Source of the DNA: Thermohalobaculum sp039815685
GTDB taxonomy: Bacteria; Pseudomonadota; Alphaproteobacteria; Rhodobacterales; Rhodobacteraceae
Assembly (NCBI GenBank): GCA_039815685.1
Contig: JBCBYV010000017.1
Coordinates: 1 to 64,000, forward strand
Length of the DNA stretch: 64,000 nt
Direction: 5' to 3'
In this document: piece after piece, positions 17,355 through 26,075 of the stretch
Numbering within the stretch: the first letter of the stretch is position 1
Layout: the number at the start of each line of letters is the position of its first letter
Position numbers and translations under genes: made by a program
Notes under the pieces: generated by a model
Told to the model about the DNA's origin: nothing
What the model saw: only the letters and a program-made list of their open reading frames with translations
Databases searched by the model: none

Positions 17355-18826
17355 GCGGCACCCCGAACCGGCCGGGGCATCGCAGGAGCCGCCGCCAACA
17401 CCTCGAGATCGGGCACGGGCCGCGCGCTCTCGTCATGTCCCGCGAAGAAGCCCTCCAGCGCCTCCGCCACCGCCAGCACCTTGGCATCAGACCGATGCGG
17501 CCCGATCACCTGCAGCCCGAACGGCATCCCCGTCGGCCCCCGCCCGCAAGGGATCGCCGCGACCGTCGCAAAGCAGAGCGTCGGCACATAAGCGAGCGCC
17601 AACCACCGCATATAGGTCGGCATCGCGACCCCGTTGACCGTCGCCGGATGGTTCTCCGCATGGGGGAAGGGCGGGACCGAGGCACCGGGCGCGATCAGCA
17701 CGTCATGCCGCTCGAAGAACGCGGTGAAGGCGCGATACATCTGCGCCTGCCCCACCTCCGCCCGCGCGCAGTCCGACAGGGTATAGGCCGCCCCGGCCGC
17801 CGTATTGTCGATGACGTTGCGGCCGAGGAGTTGCCGCTTCTCCGCCACCAGCGTCTCGAACGAGCCCACAAAGGAAAGCGCGCGCGTCACATCGAAGACG
17901 TCGTGGATGCCATCGGTGGAAAGCGGCCAGTCCGGAACCGCCTCGACCACGTCCCCGACCGTGCCCTCCAGCATCCTCATCCGGGCATGAAGGGTCTCGG
18001 CAACCCCATCATCGACCGGGCAGCAGCCAAGATCGGCGGAGAAGGCGAGCCGCAAGCCCGCAAGATCCGGCACGGCGCTAGGCTCGACGGCCGCCCCGAA
18101 GGACCACGGGTCGCGCGCATCGTGAAACGCCTGCGCCGCGAGAAAGAGGCGCAGATCCGCCATATCCCGCGCCATCGGCCCGTTCACCGGCCAGGGGCCT
18201 AGGAGCGAGCCCGCCGCCGGCCGCGGTACGACGCCAAGGCTCGGCCGAAACCCGGCCACACCGCAGAACGCCGCCGGGGTCCGCAAACTGCCGCCATAGT
18301 CAGAGCCCGTCGCCAGCGGCGCCATCCCACAGGCCAGCGCCGCGGCCGACCCGCCGGAGGACCCGGCAGACGAGAGCGATGTATCGAACGGATTGCCGGT
18401 CGCTCCGAAGAGCCGGTTCACCGTGTTCGCACCCGCGCCATACTCGGGCAGATTCGTGCGCTGCGCCAGAACCGCCCCCTCGGCGCGAAGTTTGGCGATC
18501 CCTTCCTCATCCGCCAGCGCAGGCGGATCGTCCGCATGGACCAGCGAGCCGTTGGTACAGGGCTGGCCCGCCGTCGCCCGGTTGTCCTTGAGCGCCACGG
18601 GCAGCCCGTGCAGCGCGCCCAGCGCCTCGCCCCGCATGACCGCGACCTCCGCCGCCCGCGCCTGCGCATGCCCTGCCTGCCGGTCCTCCCAGATAACGGC
18701 ATTCACCGCCGGATTGACCGCATCGATGCGCGCAGAGCAGCTCTCGTAGAGCTCGACCGGAGAAAGCGCACGGCGCCCGATCAACGCCCGCGCCTCCCGC
18801 GCCGAAAGATCGCACGCCTCTGTCAT
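17351..18826 (-). CDS. Amidase-signature family amidase
   Basis: 491-residue cytoplasmic amidase. The Ser-cisSer-Lys triad is visible: Lys in LPVALKDNRAT, and the two serines in SSAGSSGGSAAALACG, with the following GSDYGGSLRTPAAFCG. These enzymes hydrolyse linear amides; substrate is not deducible. The start is ATG 18826, directly giving the family's usual N-terminus (SAREARALIGRRALSPVEL). It is first in a two-gene unit with the gamma-glutamyltransferase through a 4-base overlap, suggesting stepwise breakdown of an amide-bearing gamma-glutamyl or acyl compound. Confidence 0.88.
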   Translation of the reverse strand: MTEACDLSAREARALIGRRALSPVELYESCSARIDAVNPAVNAVIWEDRQAGHAQARAAEVAVMRGEALGALHGLPVALKDNRATAGQPCTNGSLVHADDPPALADEEGIAKLRAEGAVLAQRTNLPEYGAGANTVNRLFGATGNPFDTSLSSAGSSGGSAAALACGMAPLATGSDYGGSLRTPAAFCGVAGFRPSLGVVPRPAAGSLLGPWPVNGPMARDMADLRLFLAAQAFHDARDPWSFGAAVEPSAVPDLAGLRLAFSADLGCCPVDDGVAETLHARMRMLEGTVGDVVEAVPDWPLSTDGIHDVFDVTRALSFVGSFETLVAEKRQLLGRNVIDNTAAGAAYTLSDCARAEVGQAQMYRAFTAFFERHDVLIAPGASVPPFPHAENHPATVNGVAMPTYMRWLALAYVPTLCFATVAAIPCGRGPTGMPFGLQVIGPHRSDAKVLAVAEALEGFFAGHDESARPVPDLEVLAAAPAMPRPVRGAA

Positions 18827-18961
18827 ATCGCCATAATCCTTCTCATTCGTCGATCGGGCCGCGAGGAGCGGCCCTGTGCGATGCCGGGTTGGCGGCAGTG
18901 GTGGGTGAGTAGGGGTGGGCGGGCGGGAGCCGACGATGCGGCGTCGCACGGGGCCGACCCC

Positions 18962-20359
18962 TCACGCCGCCTCTCCGATGTCCCAGTAGAGCCCCGCCAT
19001 CAGCCCCAATGCCTCGCGGCAAAGCGGCAACAGGACATGCTCGTCCGGCGCGTGCTGGCTGCAGCCGACATAGGAATGCGGCACCCAGATCGCGGGCAGG
19101 CCGAGCGTATGCGTGAAGAGCGTGTTGCAGATCGACCCGCCCATCTGCGGCAGCACCGCGGGCGCATGACCGCCCGCCTCGAGCGATGCCAGCACCCGCT
19201 GCACCCAGGGATGATCGACCGGCGTGTTAGACGCCTCGAACCCGCCCGCGCCCTCCCGCAGCATCACCTCGACCGCATCGAGACCGCGTGCCGCCAGATG
19301 CCGTTGAAGCGCCGGGATCACCCCGGCCGCATCCGTGCCGGCGATGTAGCGGAGCTGACAGGTCGCCCGCGCCTCCCCGGCAATCGCGTTCACAGGATGC
19401 TGCGGACGACCCGACGTCATCGCCAGCACCGCGAAACTGTTGGCCGCATAGACCCGCTCCGCCGGCGTCAGCCCCGCGATACCCCAGCCGGGCTCGATGG
19501 CGGGCCCGCCCGTGGGCTCGATCCCGGTGAGTAGCGCGCGGATCTCCGGCGCAGGCTCCGGCGCGCGCCACGCCTCGACCAGCAGGTTCCCCTTTGCATC
19601 CGTGATGCTCGCGATGGCATGGGCCAGCAGGATCGCAGGGTCCCGGATCAGCCCGCCCCAGTTGCCAGAGTGATGCGCGCCCTCCCGCAGCCGGCAGACC
19701 ATGTCGAAGGTCACGCCGCCTCGGCAACCGAGCGTCACCGTCGGCCGCCCGGGCTCCACTCGCGGCCCGTCCGAGCCGATCATCACATCCGCGGCGAAGG
19801 CGTCGCGATTGGCCTCAACCACCGCCTCAAGCCCCGGAGAGCCCGTCTCCTCCCCACCCTCGATCAGCCACTTGGCGTTGAAGCCGAGCCTGCCCCGCGC
19901 CTCGATCACCGCGCCCTGCGCCAGCAGGTTGATGAGATGCTGGCCCTTGTTGTCCGCCGTCCCGCGGCCATAGAGCCGCTCCCCATCGCGTGCCAGCCGC
20001 CAGGGCCCCTCGCCGCGGGTCCAAGCCTCCTCCATCCCGTTCAAGACGTCCGCATGCCCGTAGCCGAGCACCGTCGGAAGCCCCGGACCCTCCTGCCGCT
20101 CGGCCAGCAGTACCGGCGTGCCCGTCGGCGCGGGATTATCCAAGAGCCGGCAGGTGAACCCCATCCGCTCCAGCATCGGCACAAGCTCATCGCTCAGATA
20201 CCCCGCCACATGCGGCCGCCCCTCGGGCCGCTGGCTCTCGGTCGGCACGGCCACCAGCCGCGCCAGCGCCGCCTCGAACGCCCCGCTCTCGACCAGCCCC
20301 TCGGCTGCCGCGATCGCGCTCGCCCGGTTCTTCGAGGATCGCTCGACGGTTTCTGTCAT
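18962..20359 (-). CDS. M20-family metallopeptidase (dipeptidase/deacylase)
   Basis: 465-residue di-zinc peptidase. Metal and catalytic residues are recognisable: GYGHADVL (His, Asp), RGTADNKGQH (bridging Asp), EGGEETGSPG (catalytic Glu and metal Glu), IGSDGPR, and a C-terminal His in CSQHAPDEH. A dimerisation (lid) domain lies about residues 200-330. No signal peptide. The start ATG 20359 has AGGAGG 8 bases upstream. The gene is divergent from a second M20 gene at 20486 and downstream on the same strand lies the amidase. ArgE/DapE/CNDP-like subfamilies cannot be separated by eye; length fits the CNDP-like dipeptidase group. Confidence 0.85.
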   Translation of the reverse strand: MTETVERSSKNRASAIAAAEGLVESGAFEAALARLVAVPTESQRPEGRPHVAGYLSDELVPMLERMGFTCRLLDNPAPTGTPVLLAERQEGPGLPTVLGYGHADVLNGMEEAWTRGEGPWRLARDGERLYGRGTADNKGQHLINLLAQGAVIEARGRLGFNAKWLIEGGEETGSPGLEAVVEANRDAFAADVMIGSDGPRVEPGRPTVTLGCRGGVTFDMVCRLREGAHHSGNWGGLIRDPAILLAHAIASITDAKGNLLVEAWRAPEPAPEIRALLTGIEPTGGPAIEPGWGIAGLTPAERVYAANSFAVLAMTSGRPQHPVNAIAGEARATCQLRYIAGTDAAGVIPALQRHLAARGLDAVEVMLREGAGGFEASNTPVDHPWVQRVLASLEAGGHAPAVLPQMGGSICNTLFTHTLGLPAIWVPHSYVGCSQHAPDEHVLLPLCREALGLMAGLYWDIGEAA

Positions 20360-20485
20360 GGGCGTGGCCTCCTGCAGGCGGGAGAGGACGGGGTGCGGGA
20401 CCGCGCGGGCTTGCCCCGCGCCGCCGGATGGTGTCGGCATGGGACGCCGGGCGCAAGGCTGCGCATCAAGCCACGGGAGAGCATC

Positions 20486-21640
20486 TTGGACGATATCGGG
20501 TCAGTGGTGGACGGGCTGCATCTGGACGCGATCCTCGCGCGCATCCGCGCCTGGGTCGAGATCGAGACGCCGACGGGGCATGTCGAGGGCATCAACGCGC
20601 TCATGGACCATGCCGGCGCCGAGTACGCCGCCATCGGGGGCGAGATCGAGCGCATCCCCGGGCGCGATGGCCAGGGCGACCATGTCTCCATCCGCCTGCC
20701 CTGGACCGGGCGCACGGCACCGAAGGCGCCGGGCATCCTCGTCCTCTGCCATCTCGACACGGTCCACCCGGTCGGCACGCTCGCGGGCCCACTGCCCTTC
20801 CGCATCGAGGGCGGGCACGCCTGGGGCCCCGGCATCGCCGATATGAAGGGCGGCGCTGCCATGGCGCTCTCCGCGCTCGAAGCCCTCCACGCCAAGGGCG
20901 TCGACACGCCGCTTCCCGTCCGCGTGCTCCTGACCTCGGACGAGGAGATCGGCTCCCCCACCTCCGAAGCGCTGATCCGGGAGGCGGCGAAGGACGCGGC
21001 CTACGTGCTCTGCACCGAGCCCGCGCGCAACGGCGGCAAGTCGGTGACTGCGCGCAAGGGCGTGGCGCGCTACGGGCTCGAAGCGCGGGGCCGCGCCGCC
21101 CATTCGGGTGGCAACCATCCTGACGGGCGCAGTGCCATCGCCGAGCTCGCCCGCCAGATCGTCGAGATCGAGGAGCGGACGGACTACGCCCGCGGCACCA
21201 CCTTCAATGTCGGCCGGATCTGGGGCGGCACCACCGACAACACGGTGCCCGAGCGCGCCGGCTGCCGCATCGATCTGCGCGTCGAGACCGAGGAGGCCTT
21301 CGCCGAGGCCGATGCCTGGCTCCGCGCGCTCCGGCCGCGCAACCCGGACGTGACCCTCACCCTCGAAGGCGGCCTCAACCGCCCGCCCTTCACCAAATCC
21401 AACGCCATAGCGGCCCTCTTCGAGCATGCCCGCGGGCTGGCCGAAGAGCTCGGCATCACGCTCGAGGACATGGCCTCCGGCGGCGGGTCGGATGCAAGCT
21501 TCGTCGCCCGCGACACGGCCGTGCTCGACGGCATCGGCATCGAGGGCGCGCTCATGCACACCCATGGCGAGCATGTGGTCACCGACAGCATCCTGCCCCG
21601 CACGCGCCTTTTCATGCGCCTCTTCGAAACCCTGCGCTGA
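20486..21640 (+). CDS. M20-family peptidase, carboxypeptidase G2-like
   Basis: 384-residue di-zinc peptidase of the CPG2-like type, predicted to release C-terminal glutamate or cleave N-acyl amino acids. Visible motifs: LCHLDTVHPVG, GPGIADMKGG, TSDEEIGSPTSE and a C-terminal MHTHGEHV. The only sensible start is TTG 20486: the next ATG would remove the first helix, and GGGAGA lies about 5 bases before the TTG. No export signal, whereas Pseudomonas CPG2 is periplasmic. It is divergent from the other M20 gene; the 126 bases between them must carry both promoters. Confidence 0.85.
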   Translation: MDDIGSVVDGLHLDAILARIRAWVEIETPTGHVEGINALMDHAGAEYAAIGGEIERIPGRDGQGDHVSIRLPWTGRTAPKAPGILVLCHLDTVHPVGTLAGPLPFRIEGGHAWGPGIADMKGGAAMALSALEALHAKGVDTPLPVRVLLTSDEEIGSPTSEALIREAAKDAAYVLCTEPARNGGKSVTARKGVARYGLEARGRAAHSGGNHPDGRSAIAELARQIVEIEERTDYARGTTFNVGRIWGGTTDNTVPERAGCRIDLRVETEEAFAEADAWLRALRPRNPDVTLTLEGGLNRPPFTKSNAIAALFEHARGLAEELGITLEDMASGGGSDASFVARDTAVLDGIGIEGALMHTHGEHVVTDSILPRTRLFMRLFETLR

Positions 21641-21750
21641 CCGGCACACCCGCGGCAATCGACTAACCAAGAGTTGCAAACGACCACGCCAGCCCGCGAC
21701 CGCAAGGTTCGGGCTGAGCCCGGGCGCTGCACCACGCATGCTCTCCCCCA

Positions 21751-21769
21751 CACCGACGCCCTGTCGGTG
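21751..21769 (+). promoter_or_regulatory. 5' UTR hairpin before the DUF1127 gene
   Basis: Perfect 7-bp stem (CACCGAC / GTCGGTG) with a 5-base loop, ending 6 bases before the GGAGG ribosome site at 21776-21780. It could modulate translation or mark the RNA 5' end. Role inferred only from position. Confidence 0.4.
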
Positions 21770-21786
21770 ATGGATGGAGGCAAGCC

Positions 21787-22044
21787 ATGACGACGACACC
21801 GATCATCACCATCGAACGCAGCCCGGCCGCCGCCCCCGGTCAGCCGCGCAGCCGGATACCGTCCCTCGGCACCCTGCTCCTCGCCGCCATGGAAGCCTTC
21901 GGCCGCTTCGAGGCGCGGCGTGCCGATGCCCGTAGGCTCGAGACGATGCCGGCGCATCTCCGCGCCGATATCGGGCTCGATGACCGGCCCCGGCCGGAGC
22001 CGCTGGATACAGCCCTGAGCCACGGACTTCGAACGGTTGCGTAA
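21787..22044 (+). CDS. DUF1127 small basic protein
   Basis: 85-residue protein with a disordered Pro/Arg-rich N-terminus and a C-terminal DUF1127-like motif: FEARRADARRLETMPAHL followed by RADIGLDD. Members of this family in Rhodobacter and Agrobacterium are small Arg-rich proteins implicated in RNA-level regulation, stress or phosphate responses. GGAGG lies 6 bases before the ATG. It stands alone between the CPG2-like gene and a P450, with a hairpin in its leader. Confidence 0.75.
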   Translation: MTTTPIITIERSPAAAPGQPRSRIPSLGTLLLAAMEAFGRFEARRADARRLETMPAHLRADIGLDDRPRPEPLDTALSHGLRTVA

Positions 22045-22108
22045 CGCTGCTGGACAGTCTCGGAGGCGCGACCGATGATGAGGGACCGCCCTGGACGGGA
22101 GGCCGTTC

Positions 22109-23590
22109 GTGCCAGACGACGTCATCAGGTCACCGGTGCCCGAGAGGTCGGCCGACCGAGTGCCGGACCTCCGGGCGCAGCGGCCCAACACCGAAGACGC
22201 CCGGGCCGATCGCGGTCCGGACGCGCTCTACCGCCCGCCCGCACCCTTCCCCGCCTCCCCGCTCGGCGCGCTCTTCCGCGCGATCTCCAGCATGGAGCGG
22301 GACCTCATCACCCTGCTGCCCGGCGCAGCCTATCGTGAGCCCATATTCTGGCCCGGCTACTCCCGCCGCGGCATCTATGTCGTGAACGAGCCGGCGCTCG
22401 TGGCGGAAGTCCTCGGCGACGCGCGCGCCTTCTACCCCAAGAACGAGCTCATGGTGGGCGCCCTCGCGCCGCTCGTCGGCGACGGCATCTTCATCAGCGA
22501 GGGTGCGGTCTGGGAACGGCAGCGCCGGATGATCGACCCGGCCTTTGCCCATATGCGCATCAACCAGGCCTTCCAGCACATGGCCGCCGCCATGGCGGAT
22601 GCGGAGGCGCGCTTCGACCGGGCCGCGGATGCCGGCGACATCCTGCATCTGGAAGCCGAGCTCAGCCACCTCACCGCGGACATCATGTTCCGCACGATCT
22701 TCTCCAAGACCTTCACCGGCGAGCTCTCGCTCCGGGTCTTCGAGGCCTTCGCCCGGTTCCAGAAGGCCTGCGCCAACGTCTCCCTCCGCCATCTGCTCCT
22801 GACACCCTCGGGCGCCGAGATCCGGCAGCCCCGGGCGGCACAGACGGCGGCGGCTGAGATCCGGAGCCTCGTCGACCAGATGCTGGAGACGCGTCTCGCG
22901 CTAGAGCCGAAGGACCAGCCGGACGACATCGCCCGCGACATCATCGCCGCCCGCGACCCCGAGACCGGGGCCGGCTTCACCCGCGACGAGATGCTCGATC
23001 AGCTCGCCGTCTTCTTCCTCGCGGGTCACGAAACGACGGCAAGCTCCCTCACCTGGAGCCTCTTCATCCTGGCCGAGGTGCCGGAGATCGCCGCGCGCGT
23101 GCGGGCGGAGGTGGCGGAGACCTGCGGCGACGGCTCCCTCACCGCCGCGACGGTCAAGCGCCTCGCCTTCACGCGCAACGTGTTCCGGGAGACGCTGCGC
23201 CTCTATCCCGCCGTCACCTTCCTCGCGCGCGAAGCGCGCGAGGCCCGCCGCCTCGGCCCCGTCAACCTGCCGAAGGGCGCGATGCTGCTGGTCAGCCCCT
23301 GGGTGATCCAGCGCCATGAGGCGCTATGGCCCAATGCCGACCGCTTCGATCCCGACCGCTTCGCGCCGGGGCGGGAGGATGCCATGCCCCAGGGCGCCTA
23401 TCTTCCCTTCGGCCAGGGCGCGCGCCTCTGCGTCGGTGTCGCCTTCGCGATGATGGAGGCGGGGCTCATCATCGCCGCCATGCTCCGCCGCTATCGGATC
23501 GAGGCGCTCGAGGCCGACCGCGTCCGCCCCGTCGCCCGGCTCACGACCCGCCCCGCGCGCGAGATCGCGATCCGCCTCCACCGCCGCTGA
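22109..23590 (+). CDS. Cytochrome P450
   Basis: Heme monooxygenase of 493 residues, soluble. The I-helix oxygen-activation motif is GHETTASSLTW, the K-helix ExxR is in FRETLRLYP, and the heme-thiolate loop is LPFGQGARLCVG with Cys441. The first 45 residues are variable and Pro-rich. Start is GTG 22109, preceded by GGGAGG about 7 bases upstream. The sequence looks like the bacterial relatives of the CYP4/CYP102 heme-domain group, which often hydroxylate fatty acids or terpenoids, but substrate and electron partner are unknown; no ferredoxin or reductase gene is adjacent. The 3' end is 5 bases from the convergent transporter gene. Confidence 0.9.
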   Translation: MPDDVIRSPVPERSADRVPDLRAQRPNTEDARADRGPDALYRPPAPFPASPLGALFRAISSMERDLITLLPGAAYREPIFWPGYSRRGIYVVNEPALVAEVLGDARAFYPKNELMVGALAPLVGDGIFISEGAVWERQRRMIDPAFAHMRINQAFQHMAAAMADAEARFDRAADAGDILHLEAELSHLTADIMFRTIFSKTFTGELSLRVFEAFARFQKACANVSLRHLLLTPSGAEIRQPRAAQTAAAEIRSLVDQMLETRLALEPKDQPDDIARDIIAARDPETGAGFTRDEMLDQLAVFFLAGHETTASSLTWSLFILAEVPEIAARVRAEVAETCGDGSLTAATVKRLAFTRNVFRETLRLYPAVTFLAREAREARRLGPVNLPKGAMLLVSPWVIQRHEALWPNADRFDPDRFAPGREDAMPQGAYLPFGQGARLCVGVAFAMMEAGLIIAAMLRRYRIEALEADRVRPVARLTTRPAREIAIRLHRR

Positions 23591-23595
23591 GCGCA

Positions 23596-24738
23596 CTATC
23601 CGTCCTCCGGCGCGCTCCAGCCGCGATGCTTCACGAGCCAGGCATGCATCCCCTTCGCGATCAGCACGCAAAGGAGGATGCGGGCCACGTGATGGGCGCT
23701 GACGAAGACGACCGAGATCTGCAGCGAAAGCGCGACGAGCGACATCTCCACCACCCCGCCAGGCGCGAAGGCCAGGATCACCGCCTCCGCATCCTCCCCC
23801 ACCGCCGCCGCGAGGCCGAGGCCGATGGAAAGCGCGAGGCCGAGGGCGAGGCAGACGCTCGCCGCCGCCGCCACCATGCCGCGAAGGAGCGAGGCGCGCG
23901 GAAACCCCGTGAACCGCACACCAAGCGAGGTGCCGACGATGAGCTGCGTGAGGCTCACGAGCCAGGCGGGCGGGTCCGCATCGGTGATCCCCGCAAGATG
24001 CACGGCGCCCGAGACCAGGATCGGCCCCGTGATGATCGCGGCCGGCATCCCGATCCGAACGGCCCCCAGATACCCGATGGCACCCGCGGCAAAGAGGATC
24101 AGGGCATCGCCGACGCTCAGGCTCTCCCCCGCCCCGAAGACGATGCCCGAGGCCGAGCCCACCGCCATCCCCTCATAGATCGTGATGCCCAGCGGCACGA
24201 GCAGGATGCAGAGGATGAGGCGCGAGAACTGCAGGAGGGTCAGCGTGGCCGAGTCGCCCCCCGCGCGCTCCCCCATCGCCACCGCCTCGATCAACCCGCC
24301 GGGCATCGCCGCGAAAAAGGCCGTCTCCCGCGGGAACCCGGCGATGTGCCGATAGACGACATAGCCAAGCGCATGCGCCACCGGCACGAACAGCATCAGG
24401 CCGAGAAGCGTGATCCACCACCCCGGCGCCTCCGACAGAAGCGCCGGCGTGAAGGCCCCGCCAATGGCGACCCCGATGATCGGCACGAAGAACTGGCGCA
24501 GCTTCAGCGGAAAGGTCAGCGCCTCTCCGCGCAGCCTGAAGCCCGCCACGGCAGCCCCCGCGACCGCCAGCAGCGAGCCCGAGAGCCAGGGCAGCGGCAG
24601 CGCCACGAGATGCGCCACCATCGCACCACCCACCCCGATACACACCGTCCCCGCCAGCGCCAGCCCATCATGCCTCGAGCCCGCAATCCGCACCGCGTGC
24701 GGTGGCGTCGGCGCTTGATCGGACTGATCCGTGGACAT
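23596..24738 (-). CDS. AbrB-family membrane transporter
   Basis: 380-residue integral membrane protein with two similar halves, each with a GG(V/L)(I/V)E motif: AMPGGLIEAVAMGE in the first and FAPGGVVEMSLVAL in the second. This duplicated layout is typical of the AbrB family (once misnamed ammonia monooxygenase). E. coli AbrB affects aidB expression; transport substrate is unknown. I start it at ATG 24738, which overlaps the stop of the upstream small gene by one base (TGATG), indicating coupled translation. Confidence 0.82.
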   Translation of the reverse strand: MSTDQSDQAPTPPHAVRIAGSRHDGLALAGTVCIGVGGAMVAHLVALPLPWLSGSLLAVAGAAVAGFRLRGEALTFPLKLRQFFVPIIGVAIGGAFTPALLSEAPGWWITLLGLMLFVPVAHALGYVVYRHIAGFPRETAFFAAMPGGLIEAVAMGERAGGDSATLTLLQFSRLILCILLVPLGITIYEGMAVGSASGIVFGAGESLSVGDALILFAAGAIGYLGAVRIGMPAAIITGPILVSGAVHLAGITDADPPAWLVSLTQLIVGTSLGVRFTGFPRASLLRGMVAAAASVCLALGLALSIGLGLAAAVGEDAEAVILAFAPGGVVEMSLVALSLQISVVFVSAHHVARILLCVLIAKGMHAWLVKHRGWSAPEDG

Positions 24739-25043
24739 CAGCCTGCAAACACGCCGGCAAGCTCTGCATATATCCACAGGCAACAGCTGCCAATTATGAT
24801 AAAAGCAAATAAAGGTATGAAATACTGATGCAATATGCAGGCTGTGAGATACAATCTTATCAGCACGCCGTCGTCCACACTATTTTGATTTCTTCTGATC
24901 GAGCGAATGTCCTGAATGACATCAGCGCTCTTAATACGAAATCTTCGAAACACTGTATATCTCATGAGAACGATAAAAAGGTGATTCAACATACCAAAGG
25001 CGATGATCATCGTGGCTGTCCAAAGAATTGAGTAAAGGATCAT
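24738..25043 (-). CDS. Small AT-rich two-helix membrane protein, unknown
   Basis: 101-residue protein, not recognised. It has two long hydrophobic segments, about residues 2-31 (ILYSILWTATMIIAFGMLNH) and 63-98 (ACILHQYFIPLFAFIIIG), separated by a charged loop (RRFRIKSADVIQDIRSIRRN). The gene uses AT-rich codons unlike every neighbour, so it was probably acquired. It starts 15 bases after the oligopeptide ABC ATPase stop and its own stop overlaps the AbrB ATG (TGATG), so it sits inside a same-strand gene row. The ribosome site is weak. The open frame surviving in AT-rich DNA and the coupling support a real gene. Confidence 0.6.
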   Translation of the reverse strand: MILYSILWTATMIIAFGMLNHLFIVLMRYTVFRRFRIKSADVIQDIRSIRRNQNSVDDGVLIRLYLTACILHQYFIPLFAFIIIGSCCLWIYAELAGVFAG

Positions 25044-25058
25044 AGCCGGTCCAGTCCC

Positions 25059-26075
25059 TCAGTCGTTGAGGTGGCAGGCGCTCCGCCGCCCGGGCGCGAC
25101 CGGGCGCAGGGGCGGGACCGTGCTCGAGCAGCGGGCATGCATCTGCGGGCAGCGGGGATGGAAGTGGCAGCCCGTCGGCGGGTCGAGCGGCGAGGGGATC
25201 TCGCCCTTGACCGGCGCGAATTGCCGCCGCCGCTGATCGAGTCTCGGCACCTCCGCGATCAGCGCCTGCGTGTAGGGATGGTTCGGCGCCTCGAAAAGCG
25301 CCTCCGCCGGCCCCTCCTCCACCACGCGGCCGAGATACATGATCGCCACCCGGTCCGCGATATGGGCGACGACGCTGAGATCGTGGCTGATGAAGAGATA
25401 GGTGAGGTCGAGCTCCTCACGCAGCTTCATGAAGAGGTTCAGCACCTGCGCCTGGATCGAGACATCGAGCGCCGCGATCGCCTCGTCGCAAACGAGGAAG
25501 CGCGGTTGCACCGCCAGCGCCCGGGCGATGCCAATCCGCTGGCGCTGCCCGCCCGAGAACTGGTGCGGATAGCGCCGCTTGAGTCCCGGATCGAGGCCGA
25601 CCTTCGTCAGCGTCTCGTCCACATAGTCCGCGAGCTCGCCGCGCCTCACCAGCCCATGGACCAGCGGCGCCTCGCCGACAATCTCCGCCACGCGCTTGCG
25701 CGGATTGAGCGAGGCGAAGGGGTTCTGAAAGATCATCTGGACGGCAAGCTTCGCGTCCCGCCGCTCCGCCCCCGTCAGCGCGGTCACGTCGCGCCCTTCG
25801 AAGAGCACACGACCCTCCGTCTGCGGCAGCACGCCCGCGATCATGCGGCCTAGGGTGGACTTGCCGCAACCGGACTCGCCCACGAGGCCCACGACCTCGC
25901 CCGGCATGACCGCAAGATCGACCGCATCGACGGCATGCACCGTCTCCTCCGCAGGGCCGAGGCCGAGGCGAAAGGCGATCCGACCCGCCGCGTCATGCGA
26001 CTTCACGAACCGCTTCGAGAGCCCGCGCACCTCGAGGATCGGCGTCGTCTCGGTCTCGGCCACAACCTCGCTCAC
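25059..26075 (-). CDS. Peptide ABC transporter ATPase, DppF/OppF type
   Basis: 338-residue ATP-binding subunit of a dipeptide/oligopeptide importer. Walker A GLVGESGCGKSTLG, Q-loop MIFQNPFASLNP, signature FSGGQRQRIGIA, Walker B LVCDEAIAALD, and a C-terminal Cys cluster (GCHFHPRCPQMHARC) of the oligopeptide-ATPase type. The start is GTG 26075, which overlaps the stop of the DppD-like gene (GTGA). Last of five transporter genes. Confidence 0.92.
   Translation of the reverse strand: MSEVVAETETTPILEVRGLSKRFVKSHDAAGRIAFRLGLGPAEETVHAVDAVDLAVMPGEVVGLVGESGCGKSTLGRMIAGVLPQTEGRVLFEGRDVTALTGAERRDAKLAVQMIFQNPFASLNPRKRVAEIVGEAPLVHGLVRRGELADYVDETLTKVGLDPGLKRRYPHQFSGGQRQRIGIARALAVQPRFLVCDEAIAALDVSIQAQVLNLFMKLREELDLTYLFISHDLSVVAHIADRVAIMYLGRVVEEGPAEALFEAPNHPYTQALIAEVPRLDQRRRQFAPVKGEIPSPLDPPTGCHFHPRCPQMHARCSSTVPPLRPVAPGRRSACHLND

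Noticed and set aside
15381..17591. Long open frame on the plus strand (over 700 codons) opposite the GGT and AAA ATPase genes
   Set aside because: Its translation is an Arg/His/Pro-rich mix without domains, and it lies opposite genes with clear catalytic motifs; such shadows are expected in GC-rich DNA.
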